NCBI GenBank assembly: GCA_017607445.1
Contig: JAEVHH010000003.1
Coordinates: 3,224,001 to 3,288,000 of the forward strand
Direction: 5' to 3'
Origin: Histoplasma ohiense
Lineage: Eukaryota > Ascomycota > Eurotiomycetes > Onygenales > Ajellomycetaceae
Length of the DNA: 64,000 nucleotides
Shown: positions 24,725 to 35,468 of the stretch, piece after piece
Position numbering within the stretch: position 1 is the first letter of the stretch
How the letters are laid out: each line of letters begins with the position of its first letter
The notes under the pieces: generated by a model
Databases searched by the model: none
Seen by the model: the letters and a program-made list of their open reading frames with translations, nothing else
What the model was told of the DNA's origin: nothing
Position numbers and translations under genes: made by a program

Positions 24725-24995
24725 TGTAATAGACGCAACGGAGATATCTATATTAGGAAATAGCTATGTGGCGATAGAAGAACACAGAACACGCCAGAAT
24801 TAATGAAGAGGGACATAGCACACGGCGCCATAGGCGGCTGTAGCGCGTGGTGGTCGCCTATATAATGCTTGCTGATATCCATAGATATTAGGAGATCAGT
24901 GATTAGCTTTGAATAATAGAGATTGCTATCTTCTTAACATCCTACATGCATACTTCACACTACTTCCATAATTATACCTACAACCATCTCTTACA
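24725..24995 (+). repeat. GypA 5' LTR (A1), CpG-rich
   Basis: TG...CA, 271 bp. It retains CpG sites (GACGCAACGG, CACACGGCGCC, GTAGCGCGTGGTGG) that are mutated in the partner LTR at 31445-31715. The pair was identical at insertion and so gives a direct record of mutation type. Confidence 0.95.
24859..24866 (+). promoter_or_regulatory. Probable TATA box of GypA LTR promoter
   Basis: TATATAAT follows the GC-rich part of the LTR and is conserved in all GypA LTRs except the decayed A3. RNA start would lie some tens of bases downstream. Only the motif and its conservation are seen. Confidence 0.45.
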
Positions 24996-25100
24996 ATTCT
25001 AATCACTCTAAACTTTATTTGAGTGGTCTGTTGTTACACACACCTACAATAAAGCACGCAACATTAGTTAAAACACACAACATTAGTTAAAACATGCAAG

Positions 25101-26159
25101 ATGATTTCAACATATGCAAGATCCCTTGAAAACCAATCTGAATCTTCTACTGTCTTCAATGATCACAATGCATGTTTGCAACAGTTGAATGATCAAATTT
25201 GTGAATGAGAGCAGCAATTAGCTATTCTGCATGCACAACAGTGGCTCAATGAGTTGGAAGTGCAGATTTGTGGAGATACTCTCATTGAGCCTCAATTAAC
25301 TCAGAATATCACCACAGAACTGCTGCAAAATCGATCTGTGAATGATACAGATGATGATAATGAAACACCATCAAGGTTGAAGATTAAGAACTATTATTGA
25401 GGAAAAAATATGTTAGAATTCAAGGACTATAAAGATTGCATGTTGACTCTCTTTACACACCACTGTTGATATTATTGAAAGAAAGAACACAAGATAAATG
25501 ATGCTAAACTCTATCTTGACACTCATGTTAAGCAGAAATGATTGAATTTTGTATCATTGTATGAGAGATATGGAGGAGCAACATCATTGACTTTTGATGA
25601 TATGTTATCACATCTAGAAATGCAAATTAACAATCCACAGAATCAGTGCTGATTGATGAGCCAAAAATTTCAAGATGCAAAGCAACAAGAATGGCAATTG
25701 ATACATGATTTCTCTAAATATCTCAAAGACTGAGAATACTACTTACCCTCATATAGTGAAGAACAAAGAATGGATAACTTGCATAGTAAGATGTTGAAGA
25801 TATTACACACTGAACTCAACTGTTGAAATCAAGAGCCTCAGAACTACAAAGAGTTGCTTTGAACTCTACAGACTCTTGAGGAAAATATGTCAGAGTGATG
25901 ATGTGCTATTTGCAAAGGAAGATCTGTGATATTTGTAGGGAATCAGCATTGTTCTGATAAATCTAGCAACTGTTGGAACAAGAGGAAATGAGAGGAACAA
26001 ATGGGTTCAACTGAACAAATCAAGAAAGATAAATATAACTGGATGAAGAAGTGTTCTCACTGCCATAAGAAGGGTCATGTTGCAAATGATTGTTGGATGT
26101 TACACCCTGAAAAGTGCAACCAAGTTTGACAAGCAAAAAACCAGCAATTCCAATCATAG
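25101..26159 (+). pseudogene. gag: GypA gag (A1)
   Basis: The frame of 353 codons runs from the ATG at 25101 to a TAG at 26157-26159, interrupted by TGA codons. The central part is an ordinary Gag capsid-like helical region. The C-terminal end holds the zinc knuckle CSHCHKKGHVANDCW (C-x2-C-x4-H-x4-C, about 26056-26100), which binds element RNA in the particle. A2 at 63015 has the same start and frame. Confidence 0.8.
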
Positions 26160-29100
26160 GAGCAGCTGCTGCATTGGGAATACAAACAACTAGACTGTGA
26201 GATAAATGATTATTGGCGATGAATACATGGATGCTGACAGAAGCGGGATGGTCGATGGCGTGGATGCTAGTGGATTCTGGCGCGGATGCGAACTTCGTGT
26301 CCCACGCCTGGGCATCAAAATATTTCTCGAAGACGTAATTTTGGGCATGCCTTGGTTGGAAGCTGCGAACCCTGATATCGACTGGGTGCGAAGATGCTGG
26401 ACCTATAGGAAAGTGTTGAATATTAACCATGTGCACCTGGATACTGCTAAAGAATTCGCAACACTAATTGATGATGGCAATATTATATTCACTGCCTTAC
26501 CATTACAAGCTGCGAGTGCAGCAACTGAGCCAAATATCTCAGATGATTATAAAGATTATCTTGATGTATTCTGAGAAGACATATCTGATGTGGAACATGC
26601 ATCTCATGATCATGCCATAGAGCTCAAATCTGACAAGGAATCCCCATACCAACTGATATATAATCTATCACCTCAAGAACTCTCTGTCCTCCAAGAATAT
26701 ATTGAAAAGGCATTAGAGAAGAATTGGATATGTCTGTCCAAGAGCTCAGTCAGTGTGCCAGTATTATTCACACCCAAGAAAGATGGAACCCTGTGTCTTT
26801 GTGTGGATTATTGAGGATTGAATGAAATAACAGTCAAGAATTGATATCCACTGCCCTTGATAAGTGAAATACTTGATAGATTAGCAGGTGCCAAGATATA
26901 TATGCAACTGGATCTCAGAGATGTGTATCATAGAATTTGCATATGAGCAAGAGATGAATGAAAAACAGCATTTCAAACATGATATGAACACTTTGAATAT
27001 CTAGTCTTATCTTTTGGGCTAACCAATGCCTCTGTGATCTTTCAATCTTATATCAACAAAGCCCTCAGTGACCTTTTAGATGTATATTGTGTGGCTTATC
27101 TTGATGATATTGTAATCTATTCAAACATGCTTGATGAACATGTCATCCATGTTAAGAACGTGCTGGAACAGTTAAGGTGATGAAGACTATATGCCAAACT
27201 TAGTAAGTGTACATTCCACACAACAGAAATTGGATTTTTGGGTTTTGTGGTTACCATGCAGGGCATTACTGTTGAGAAACACTGTGTCAACACAATTCTA
27301 GATTGATCAGAACTGTGAACTATAAACAAATTGCAAATATTTCTAGGATTCATCAATTTCTATTGTTGATTTATATACAAGTTCTCAATAATAACAGCAC
27401 CTCTGACTGAATTGTTAAAAGGTTACAAAATGAAAAGAAGGAAGAATAATGCATCTGTCCAGTTAGACAAAAACTGCAGCCATGCAATTTTGCAGTTAAA
27501 AGAATGCTTTATAAAAGCATCATTGTTGATTCACTTTGATCTGCAGCAAAAACTCTGTATAGAAACAGATGAATCTGGTGTTGCAATCACCACAGTAATA
27601 TCACAATTAATGAATGATGGTCACTGACATCTGATCGCATTCTGATCTAGAAAGCTCACAGAAACAGAAAGATGTTATCAAACATATGATCTAGAAATGT
27701 TGCTGATTGTAGAAGCTTTCAGACAATGATGTCACTACTTATATGATAGCAGACACTCAATAACTGTTTTATCTGACCATGTCAATCTCCAGTGCTTCAT
27801 GACAATGAAGCAGCTAAATGAGCATCAGATTTGCTGGATGAAAATGCTCTCAGTATTCAATTTTGAAATAGAGCATCATTCTGGGAAAAATAATCCCACA
27901 GATGTATCAAGTCATCACTCAGATTTTGTAAAACATGCAGCTTTCTTGATGAGGCTCTCTATTCTGCAAGAGAAGCTGTATAAGAGGATCTTTAAGTCAC
28001 TAAAGACAAAAGAAAACACAAAGTTAGATCAATGTGTCAAGATGATGTGAAAAGATCTGCAAGCTAATGAAAATTGTTGAGTGAAGAAGTCTGTAGTCAT
28101 TGATGACAATCACCTCTGCAGAATAAAGAATGCACCTGTGGATGAGAATGAGGTCACAGACATTACAGGGTTAAATCTAGAGACTCTGATGCTATGGATT
28201 CTAGTCATCAAGATATTTGAGTCTGAGACAGTCTATTGTGAAGAGATAGCTGAATCTATCATTGAACTCTTACTGCAGGTTCAGAATAGGGACACCAGCA
28301 CATCTGAACTTTGCAGAAGACTAGAGATGAATGATACTAGTATAGATAATCATTCAATCTGAGCAGTAGATAAAGATGATCTGCTCAGAAAAGATGATAA
28401 AGTCTATGTATCATAAGATAAGGCTGTAAGACATGAAATAATGAAAATGAACCACAATGATCCCCAAAGTGGCCATTTTGGATGTGACAAAATCATTGAA
28501 GTGATCAAACACAAGTACTTGTGGCATGGTATGAGCAATGAGATTGCAGAATATGTGAGAACTTGTGATGTTTGCCAACACATCAAGATACCACAGCACA
28601 AGTCATACAGGTTGCTACAATCACATTCAGTGTCAGATAAGAAATGGCATACAATTAGCATGGACTTTATTGAAGGCCTGTCAGATAATAAAAAGGGAAG
28701 TCAAATCTATAATGCTATTGTTGTATTTGTTGATTTATTCATCAAATGGGCCATAATTGTGCCCACATCTTCAGAGCTAGATGTAGAAGGACTTGTGAAC
28801 ATTATTGTATGAAGGATTGTGAAGAACTTTGGCCTACCTGCAAACATTATTAACAACTGAGATTTATTAATAAATAGCAAGTTTTGATTGACATTGTGTT
28901 ATCTGCTCCATGTCTGACAAAAATTATTGACAGCATTCCACCCGCAAACCGACGGCCAAACAGAACAATTGAACCAGGTGATTGAACATTATCTTCACAC
29001 ATATTGCAGCTACCAGCAAGATAATTGAATAGAATGGATTTCCCTGGTGCAATGAGCATATAACAATGCCTTCCACACATTGATAAAAATGACATCATCT

Positions 29101-29718
29101 GAAGCAATGATCAGCCGACCAACTGAACTTCGCATAGATGTGGAACCCCCAAGCACAGGCATGTCAAAATCAGTGATGAAACAAATGGAATGAATGAAGC
29201 AAGTGGAGAACAAGATCTGAGAATGTCTGAAAGCTGTCAAAGCAGCTGAGAAAAAGTATTACAATCAGTGTCATATATCAAAAAGCTTTAAGATAGGGGA
29301 CTGGGTAATGCTGTGTGCAAAAAATATATCCATCTTGCAATCCTCATTCAAACTAGATCATTGATTTTTGGGTCTCTTCCAAATAATTGATATCCATGGT
29401 ACACAGGTGTACAAACTGAAACTCACACTGCAATATAAAGAAATTCATTCTGTATTCTATGTTTCCCTTCTCAAATCATATCACATGTGCAACAGACAAA
29501 TCCTGCAAGCAGAACTGATAATTATAGACACACAAAAGAAATGGAAAGTTGAAGCTATATTAGATAAGTGTCAGTACCACAGTCAAACACAATATCTTGT
29601 CAAATGAAAAGATTGTACAGATGCAGACAATTCTTGGGAATCTGAGAAAAACTTGATGAACAGCCAGAAGTACTTGAAACAGTTTAATAAAACCTATCAG
29701 AAGCCAGTCAGTAAATGA
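26159..29718 (+). pseudogene. pol: GypA pol: PR-RT-RNase H-integrase-chromodomain (A1)
   Basis: It begins -1 relative to gag. Protease: DSGADANFVSHAWA at 26273 in frame 2, then ILGMPWLEAANPDIDW at 26338 in frame 1, so about 70 codons between them are missing. RT: LDLRDVYH near 26910 and intact YLDD near 27097. RNase H: IETDESG near 27550. Integrase: a zinc-binding region with CDVC near 28567, core Asp in SMDFIEG near 28660, AFHPQTDGQTEQ near 28938; the middle catalytic Asp appears as Asn (NN-stop-D at 28854). Chromodomain: YLVK-KDCTDADNSWE at 29590-29640. About all in-frame stops are TGA. Confidence 0.85.
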
Positions 29719-29756
29719 AAACAAAGAAGATGATGATGACTGCTGGATATATTTAT

Positions 29757-30901
29757 TCCACTCAGGGATTAAAAAACAGATCTGCCTCAGCTTGGTCAGT
29801 GTCATTCAAGGAATTGTCATCAAGACAAACCTGCTTATTATTCCAGATTTCCTCAACTGATGAAGCACAACATTTCAACAATGACTTGGGAGCTGTGATC
29901 AGTGATGTAACCACTGAGATCTCATCAATCACCATTTCAGTCAGAGCCTCAGAAGAACTGTCTCATTGAATCTCTCAGATCTTCACAGCAAAGAATCTAA
30001 CTGCTGCAGTCACAGTGCTCTGCAAAACATTAACATTCAAAGCATCTGCATCAGTGACAATTAGATTCTCAGCAGTGTTGATAACCATCTGAGCCAATTC
30101 AACAGCATCCACTGACACCTAATAAGAAGTTAATATTATACCATAAAAACATTTGTTTTGAATAATAACTTATTGGAATGCAGGTGTGCTTCATCACCAA
30201 GCAGTGCTTGCATTTTTTGCATCAACTCTCAGCAGGCTCACAATGATGGTGGGGGGATGTTGTCAAATGTCAAATACAATGACAGCAATATGCTGCTGTA
30301 TTTCTTTCTAACACTTCAACAGAACCATCTGCTTTCTCATCTTTGTCTATATTATCAGTCAACTCAAATAATGTACCAAGATCTTGACCCAGCAAGGATG
30401 ACACTGATGTAATAGCAGGACACAAAAACATGCTTTCTGAAACACTGCTATGATTGAATGCCACACTCTGCTGTGACAACAGATCATCAGAGTTCATATA
30501 GAATTCTAGAACCTCATCTGCATTCTCATAGATCTGCATATCAAGTACAAACCTTGCAACAGCAGTTTGATATGTGGCAAATCTCTCATTCAGAACTTCA
30601 TCAGAGAGCAGCATTTTGTGAAATTCATTGATCAAAGATTGATCAGTTTTGTGAAAGTGCTCAGGCATCTATAATCTGTTAGCACTCATAACAACCTTAG
30701 TTTAAGAAAACTTACAGCAGCACAACTCCTATTTGATATATAGCAGATGTGACAGTGTGTCCATTCATCATTCACAAAGCAAGGGTATACTGAGGGGTTC
30801 TGCAATCTCTCCAGACAACTCAAGCAAATGCTCTTGATGGCAGACAGCATATCATTCTTCATAGACTCTGAACCAGCAACAGAAACAGCTGGTTCTGACA
30901 T
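29757..30901 (-). CDS. Antisense spliced accessory gene of GypA, Cys-rich (unknown function)
   Basis: Exon 1 (30901-30716, 62 codons) starts with an ATG and encodes C-x2-C...C...CHIC...C (CLSC, PCFV, CHIC, NRSC), a zinc-cluster-like pattern. A 47-bp intron (30715-30669) has donor GTAAGT, branch GTGCTAAC and acceptor TATAG. Exon 2 opens at 30668 in frame with 132 open codons (acidic, helical). A TGA near 30270 interrupts a further Cys-rich stretch (CKKCKHC). A possible last exon (VSVDAVELAQMV) ends at a TAA near 29757. It runs convergent to pol. I recall Cys-rich ORFs of this kind near fungal gypsy elements but cannot verify a family. Confidence 0.65.
30669..30715 (-). other. Intron in the GypA antisense gene
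   Basis: 47 bp, GTAAGT donor, GTGCTAAC branch point 11 bases before the acceptor TAG. Removal keeps the frame. These are consensus fungal splice signals, and they mark the minus strand as the coding strand. Confidence 0.75.
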
Positions 30902-31444
30902 TCTATCATAACTTTAATTAGTACCAAGGCCTTATTCAAAGAAGGAGGAAAAGCAAAAGCAACAAGAAAGAAAGACAGATGTTGAAGATTGAAATCAATA
31001 TTGCAATGATGATCAAAGAAATTGCAACAACACAAAACTCAACCCAAAATGGAAAACACAACCACACAATCAAAACTTCAAATTTCGCAATAAAAATCAC
31101 ATAGGAAGATACAGTGTACTTTGTTTGATAAATTGATGTATTCTTTTTAAATAAAAAATCATTGATGGTGATGGTGGTGATGATTTTGTTAGAGTATGAC
31201 TTTTTGGTGTAAAAGTCAAAGAAAAGAGGTTCAGAAGTTGTGTCTAAATTGTGATTGAACTGCATTGACATCAGAGATGGAAAAATGTTCTTTCAAAACA
31301 GCAACACTTTGAAATTAATCTCAACAATTAATCCAGCCCAATCCTGTGAACTCTATACAATATTAACCATGCAGCACATGTTACAAACTTCACACATTGC
31401 AGTAAGAAGCTCTGAGAACCAGGCCTTTGAAGAAGAGAGATAAT
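30902..31444 (-). other. Leader/promoter region of the GypA antisense gene
   Basis: This lies between the antisense start codon and the 3' LTR. The minus-strand frame at 31271-30936 (hydrophobic, Leu/Ile-rich) has no clear homolog and may be chance in a T-rich leader. The last bases before the LTR (GAAGAAGAGAGATAAT) are the polypurine tract for plus-strand cDNA priming. Confidence 0.4.
31429..31444 (+). promoter_or_regulatory. GypA polypurine tract
   Basis: The purine run GAAGAAGAGAGATAAT lies directly before the TG of the 3' LTR. The A3 copy has the same element (GAGAAAGGGAGATAAT, 54522-54537). Confidence 0.6.
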
Positions 31445-31715
31445 TGTAATAGATGCAACAGAGATATCTATATTAGAAAATAGCTATGTGGCAATAGAAG
31501 AACACAGAACACATCAGAATTAATGAAGAGGGACATAGCACACAGCGCCATAGACAGCTGTAGCACATGATGGTTGTCTATATAATGCTCACTGATATCT
31601 GTAGATATTAGAAGATCAGTGATTAGCTTTGAATAATAGAGATTGCTATCTTCTTAACATCCTACGTGCGTACTTCACACTACTCCCATAATTATACCTA
31701 CAACCATCTCTTACA
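31445..31715 (+). repeat. GypA 3' LTR (A1), CpG-depleted
   Basis: 271 bp, the same length as the 5' LTR and no gaps seen. Differences are C-to-T or G-to-A at CpG and at GG/CC (for example GGCGGC to GACAGC, CGCC to CATC). Confidence 0.95.
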
Positions 31716-31720
31716 GTAGT

Positions 31721-31895
31721 ATAGTAGTGTAATGTAGTGTAGCTAATTGCTAAGAAAGAAAAGAAAGAGAAAGAAGATATGTGAAATACATACATTGATA
31801 TATATATATATATAGAAATAGCAATAGTGAGAGTATAATGGAAAGAGATAAGAATAAGTGAAGATAATAAGAAAATAATAAATGAGTGTATTACA
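31721..31895 (-). repeat. GypC 3' LTR (C1), inner piece
   Basis: This resumes the LTR after the A1 duplication GTAGT and ends with ATTACA at 31895, as in 45780 and 55688. Confidence 0.85.
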
Positions 31896-32760
31896 ATTGC
31901 CTCTCTTTTTTATAAGAGCTGTTTTCAGTGATTGTATAGATTGCTTGCTAGTAGATAATTGCATTTCTGTATTGTAAGTTCTGCTTGTTGATAGCATTGT
32001 ATTGATCGCGTCCTCTAGATAGCTTGTATATGTGTTGTTATTGATTTTCTAATGAAATGGAATTGATGAATTCTTTGATTGCTAGAGATTGTGTATAGAG
32101 AAGCAAAAAAAATTTCTTTTCTTTTGAAGATTTCTCTTCTTTTTTAACTTGATCATCATCAAAGCTTCTTGTCTTTCTGCTGTGATTTTTTGTATTCAAT
32201 AAAAAATTTTTAAATTTTTATATTGTTGTTCTCTCTCTCTCTCTTTTTTATATTGAAATGAGCTTTCTTGAATATCTCAATTTTAAGTAAGTTGTTTCCT
32301 TGCTGATGCTTATCACATATTATTGCTGGTGTTTCTTGTCAGTGGTGTTATTAGTGTGATCATGTGTGCCACTAGCTCATTTCTGTATAGCACCATTCAC
32401 TGTTCACTTGTTATATTATTCTAGATTTAGCTCTAATCACATGATGCACAACAGTTGAATTTCATGCAAATGTTGTGTCTCTAGATTTAGAGATGTTGAT
32501 TTTTGATGTGTGTTGAAGTCAAATGCTTGAAAGTGTTGTGAGACTTGTGTCTCTGCAGAGAAATTCTGCAAATCTGTGAGTAATTCTCTTTAATTTTTAT
32601 TTCTTTTTCTTTTTTCTTCAAATTTGCTTTTGGATAGATAGTAGTGCTCTTAGCAATGTTGATATACTGATAATAATGCTAGATATGTGATACACCTCTT
32701 CTGAGATGCATCATGCATGGGCAAGTGTTTATTTTTGTGAAGGTGGTGGCTGAGAAGAAT
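31896..32760 (+). other. Upstream region and candidate 5' exon of the GypC antisense gene (C1)
   Basis: A CT-rich run (32231-32244) precedes the ATG at 32258, which opens nine codons (MSFLEYLNF) and then a GTAAGT donor at 32287. The C2 copy has the same ATG (56054) and donor (56083). A CTGCAG acceptor-like site (about 32548) and a GTGAGT donor-like site (about 32576) suggest more introns before the main frame. The exon plan is inference. Confidence 0.4.
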
Positions 32761-33567
32761 ATGGCTAACCACAAAAGTCATCTTTGTTGTTTGATAAAAC
32801 AATTAAATGCATCTCATCTGACAATGCTGTCTGCTTGAAGCAGAGCAGAGGTGAATGCTCTGTGGTCTCAGCATCAAGCAGTGGCTGAGTCTGCAGAGAT
32901 GCAGATTATGAAGACAGTGGTTGTATCTGTTTCTTTCAGAGTGAATATGTTAGAGAAAGAGAAGAGTGTGGAGGAGAATATGAGGGTTTTGAAAGTGATG
33001 AGCTTCAGAGACTCCATGATGGAGAGGTTGATTGAAGAGAGATTAATGAAGAAGGAGTTGACTGAAGCACCAATGAAGAAGATTGTGAAGACTTCAGTGA
33101 TGAAGACAGTGGAATATGAAGAGTATGAGCCTCATGATATGAAGATGTGAAAGAAGATCATGAAGAAAGAGGCCTTTCTTCAGCAGATGTGTCAGTGAGT
33201 GAAGGGATTGATAAAGAAGAGTAGAGAGAAGAAAGCAAATGTTCTGTGAAAGAGATATTTGTCAATATCTTTGCATCTGAAATGAGACTCAGTGCTTAAT
33301 GAGTACCAGAGGCAGTATAAGAAGAGGGTGGCAGAGAGAGAATGAGAGAAATGATGAAGAGAGAAGAGAAAGTGAGAGATGAAAGAGATTGAAATGAGAG
33401 TGAATGAACTGAAGATCTTTAGACTTTTCTTAGAATCTGTTTTCTTTGTCTTTTTCTTGCTTGTATTTTTTATTTTTTGTATTTATTATACTCAAATTGA
33501 ATTTTTCTCTTTTTTTCTTTTCTCTGATAAAATTCTTTTAAAAAAAATGTATTTGATTGAAGTTTGA
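32761..33567 (+). pseudogene. Antisense accessory ORF of GypC (C1), charged coiled coil
   Basis: The frame starts at an ATG (32761, MANHKSHLCCLIKQ) and stays in phase for about 269 codons with TGA interruptions only. There is one 99-codon open block (32851-33150) rich in Glu, Lys and Met (MMERLIEERLMKKELTE), likely helical coiled coil, then EYEEYEPHD. The 3' end is very hydrophobic (FFVFFLLVFF, about 33440), either a membrane helix or a T-tract artefact. It lies convergent to pol, between chromodomain and 3' LTR. C2 has the same frame. No family recognised. Confidence 0.5.
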
Positions 33568-33689
33568 GTGAGATTTGTGTTTCTAATGTTTTTCAATTTA
33601 AGATTTGTGCTTCTGATGTCTTTTGACTTGATGTTCATGCTTTTGATGTTTGAGAGTATGTTGATTTTGTATTTGTCATTCATTTTCTT

Positions 33690-35468
33690 ATTTGAGAAAG
33701 ATTTTGAATGTCTGAGTGTTCAATATGTTTTCTTTTGATTCTCATGTATTATCACTAGAACCTCAATCTGTTCATCTCATAAGATATTTCAGAGGTTTGT
33801 TTTTTCATTGTTGTTTTTCAAGAATTTCTTCAATTTGATATTCTTCTTCTTCATTGACAAGTTTCAGTTCTGATTCTGATAGAGCTTCATTTCTGTGATT
33901 GTATGACTTCAATAAAGATATGTGAAATACAGAATGAATGCTTCTATATGAAGATAGCAGTTCTAGTTTGTATGCTTGTTTTCTGATGATATTCAGAATC
34001 TTGAAGAATCCAACATATTTATGATTGAGTTTGTGAATCAGATGTAGCAATTGGAGATTTTTTGCATTGAGCATGATATAGTCATCTATTTTAAATTGTT
34101 GAAGTTTATATTTTGCATTATAATAGATTTTCTGTGTTTGTTATGTCTTTTGTAGATTCTCAATGAGCTTATGATGTGTTTTCTTGATATGTTTTGTGCA
34201 GCTAGCAGTATGTATGATGACTGATTGTGATGATTTACTGAAATTAATTTTCAAATCAGATTGATATCTCATTAAGGCTTCTGCAGATGTCATTTCAGTA
34301 GAGACATGTTGAGAGATATTGTAAACAAACTGTGTCAGTGATAGTCAGTATGCTCAGTCATCTTGATGATAGTTGATAAAGCATTGAAGATAATGTTTCA
34401 AGATTTGATTTTGTTGTTTCATTTGATCATCTGTTTGAGAGTGAAAGACTGTTGAAAGTTTCTGGTGTGCATCTAACATATAACAAAAGATAGATCAATA
34501 ATGGCTTGTAAATAGCAAGTTTTGATTGAATATATGGTTTTTGAGTACTCTGTAAATTGTATAGAATTTGATATAAACAATTTCTGCTAGTTCATCAGCA
34601 GTAATGTTTTTGATGCAAGGAATATAGATTATAAACTTGATATATATATTCACAATCACTAAAATTGCATTGTAGATTTGGTGGAGGAATGTAGAGGCTG
34701 GCAAATCTGTAATAAAATTCATAGTAATAAACTCAAAAGAATTTGATGGTAAGAGAATTGTACTCAATTCTTCATATTGTCTGTGCTGTTTTGACTTTAC
34801 TCTTTGACAAGTATTATAAGTGAATATATAATCTTTGACATCTCTGACTAGTCTATGTCAATAGTATTTGTTTTGAATGCTGTCTATGAACTTTTTTATA
34901 TCAAAGTGACCTCTCTATGAATCATCATGATTTGCACTGATAATTTCATCAATGAGTGTCTTTTGTTGAGAGACATATGTGTGATCATCAGCATGCAATA
35001 TATCATTCTCAGAAATTGTTTATAGCATATTTTCAGCAACAGTTATATTCTTCTCTTTTATCTTCTCTCTTTGCTCAGCAGCAAAAGAATCAATCTTCTG
35101 TGCTTTACTCAGAAATAAGATGAAGGATTCAGATATTTCTATATATGCTGAGTTTTCAAGAATAGTCTTATTGACTGCAATTCAGAGCATATATTGCTCA
35201 ATGCACATCAGAGAAGAAGAGTTTATGTGAGAGGTAGAAGATGTTGATGTATGAAGTGTTTTCCACTTATTAAAAGAAGCAGTTTGCTCATTAGAGATCT
35301 GTGTATAGACTATATCAGAAGAAATATCATTTTGAAAAGAAGTATCAGTTTTTCAGTCTAGTCTAACTTCATGTTTCAGCTTCTGTTGCAGAATAGATAA
35401 TATAGTTTGACTGTTATAGATCTCACTGTAGTCTGTGCAATGACTGAGCTCATCAGCTGAATTCTTTG
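33690..35468 (-). pseudogene. pol: GypC pol, 3' part: integrase and chromodomain (C1)
   Basis: This continues pol after LINE L3. The integrase core (MNFITDLPASTF, near 34720, with the first catalytic Asp as Asn) is followed by FHSQTDDQ near 34440, the C-terminal SH3-like part (IHSVFHISLLKSY near 33920) and a chromodomain (YQIEEILEKQ near 33840 through KYLMR near 33780). Chromodomains guide gypsy integrases to modified histones. TGA replaces several Trp and Arg codons. Confidence 0.75.
35455..35468. repeat. Left target-site duplication of L3
   Basis: AGCTGAATTCTTTG, identical to 42187-42200. Confidence 0.95.

Larger units (their letters stand above)
24725..31715 (+). mobile_element. Ty3/gypsy GypA copy A1, full length (6991 bp)
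   Basis: This complete element has two 271-bp LTRs, gag, pol (PR-RT-RH-IN-chromodomain) and a convergent antisense gene before the 3' LTR. It is flanked by the 5-bp duplication GTAGT (24720-24724 and 31716-31720) and inserted in the 3' LTR of C1. TGA stops and a protease deletion make it non-autonomous. Confidence 0.95.

Noticed and set aside
26020..26436. Minus-strand 138-codon frame over GypA protease
   Set aside because: It is open only because CpG-rich protease sequence lacks stops on that strand; no start context, splice signals or conservation seen, unlike the 29757-30901 gene.
26159..29718. TGA read as tryptophan (alternative or mitochondrial code)
   Set aside because: Some TGA fall at expected Trp (chromodomain KW), but others fall at Arg (the DYRGLN motif of RT). 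TGG and CGA decay to TGA explains both; a code change would not.
30936..31271. Minus-strand 111-codon frame as a membrane protein upstream of the GypA antisense gene
   Set aside because: The hydrophobic end is a GAAGAAAG-type purine run read in reverse; likely leader sequence. Kept only as region description.
31190..31760. CRISPR-like or phage features
   Set aside because: No regularly spaced identical repeats with unique spacers occur in the window; direct repeats here are LTRs or LTR-internal arrays.
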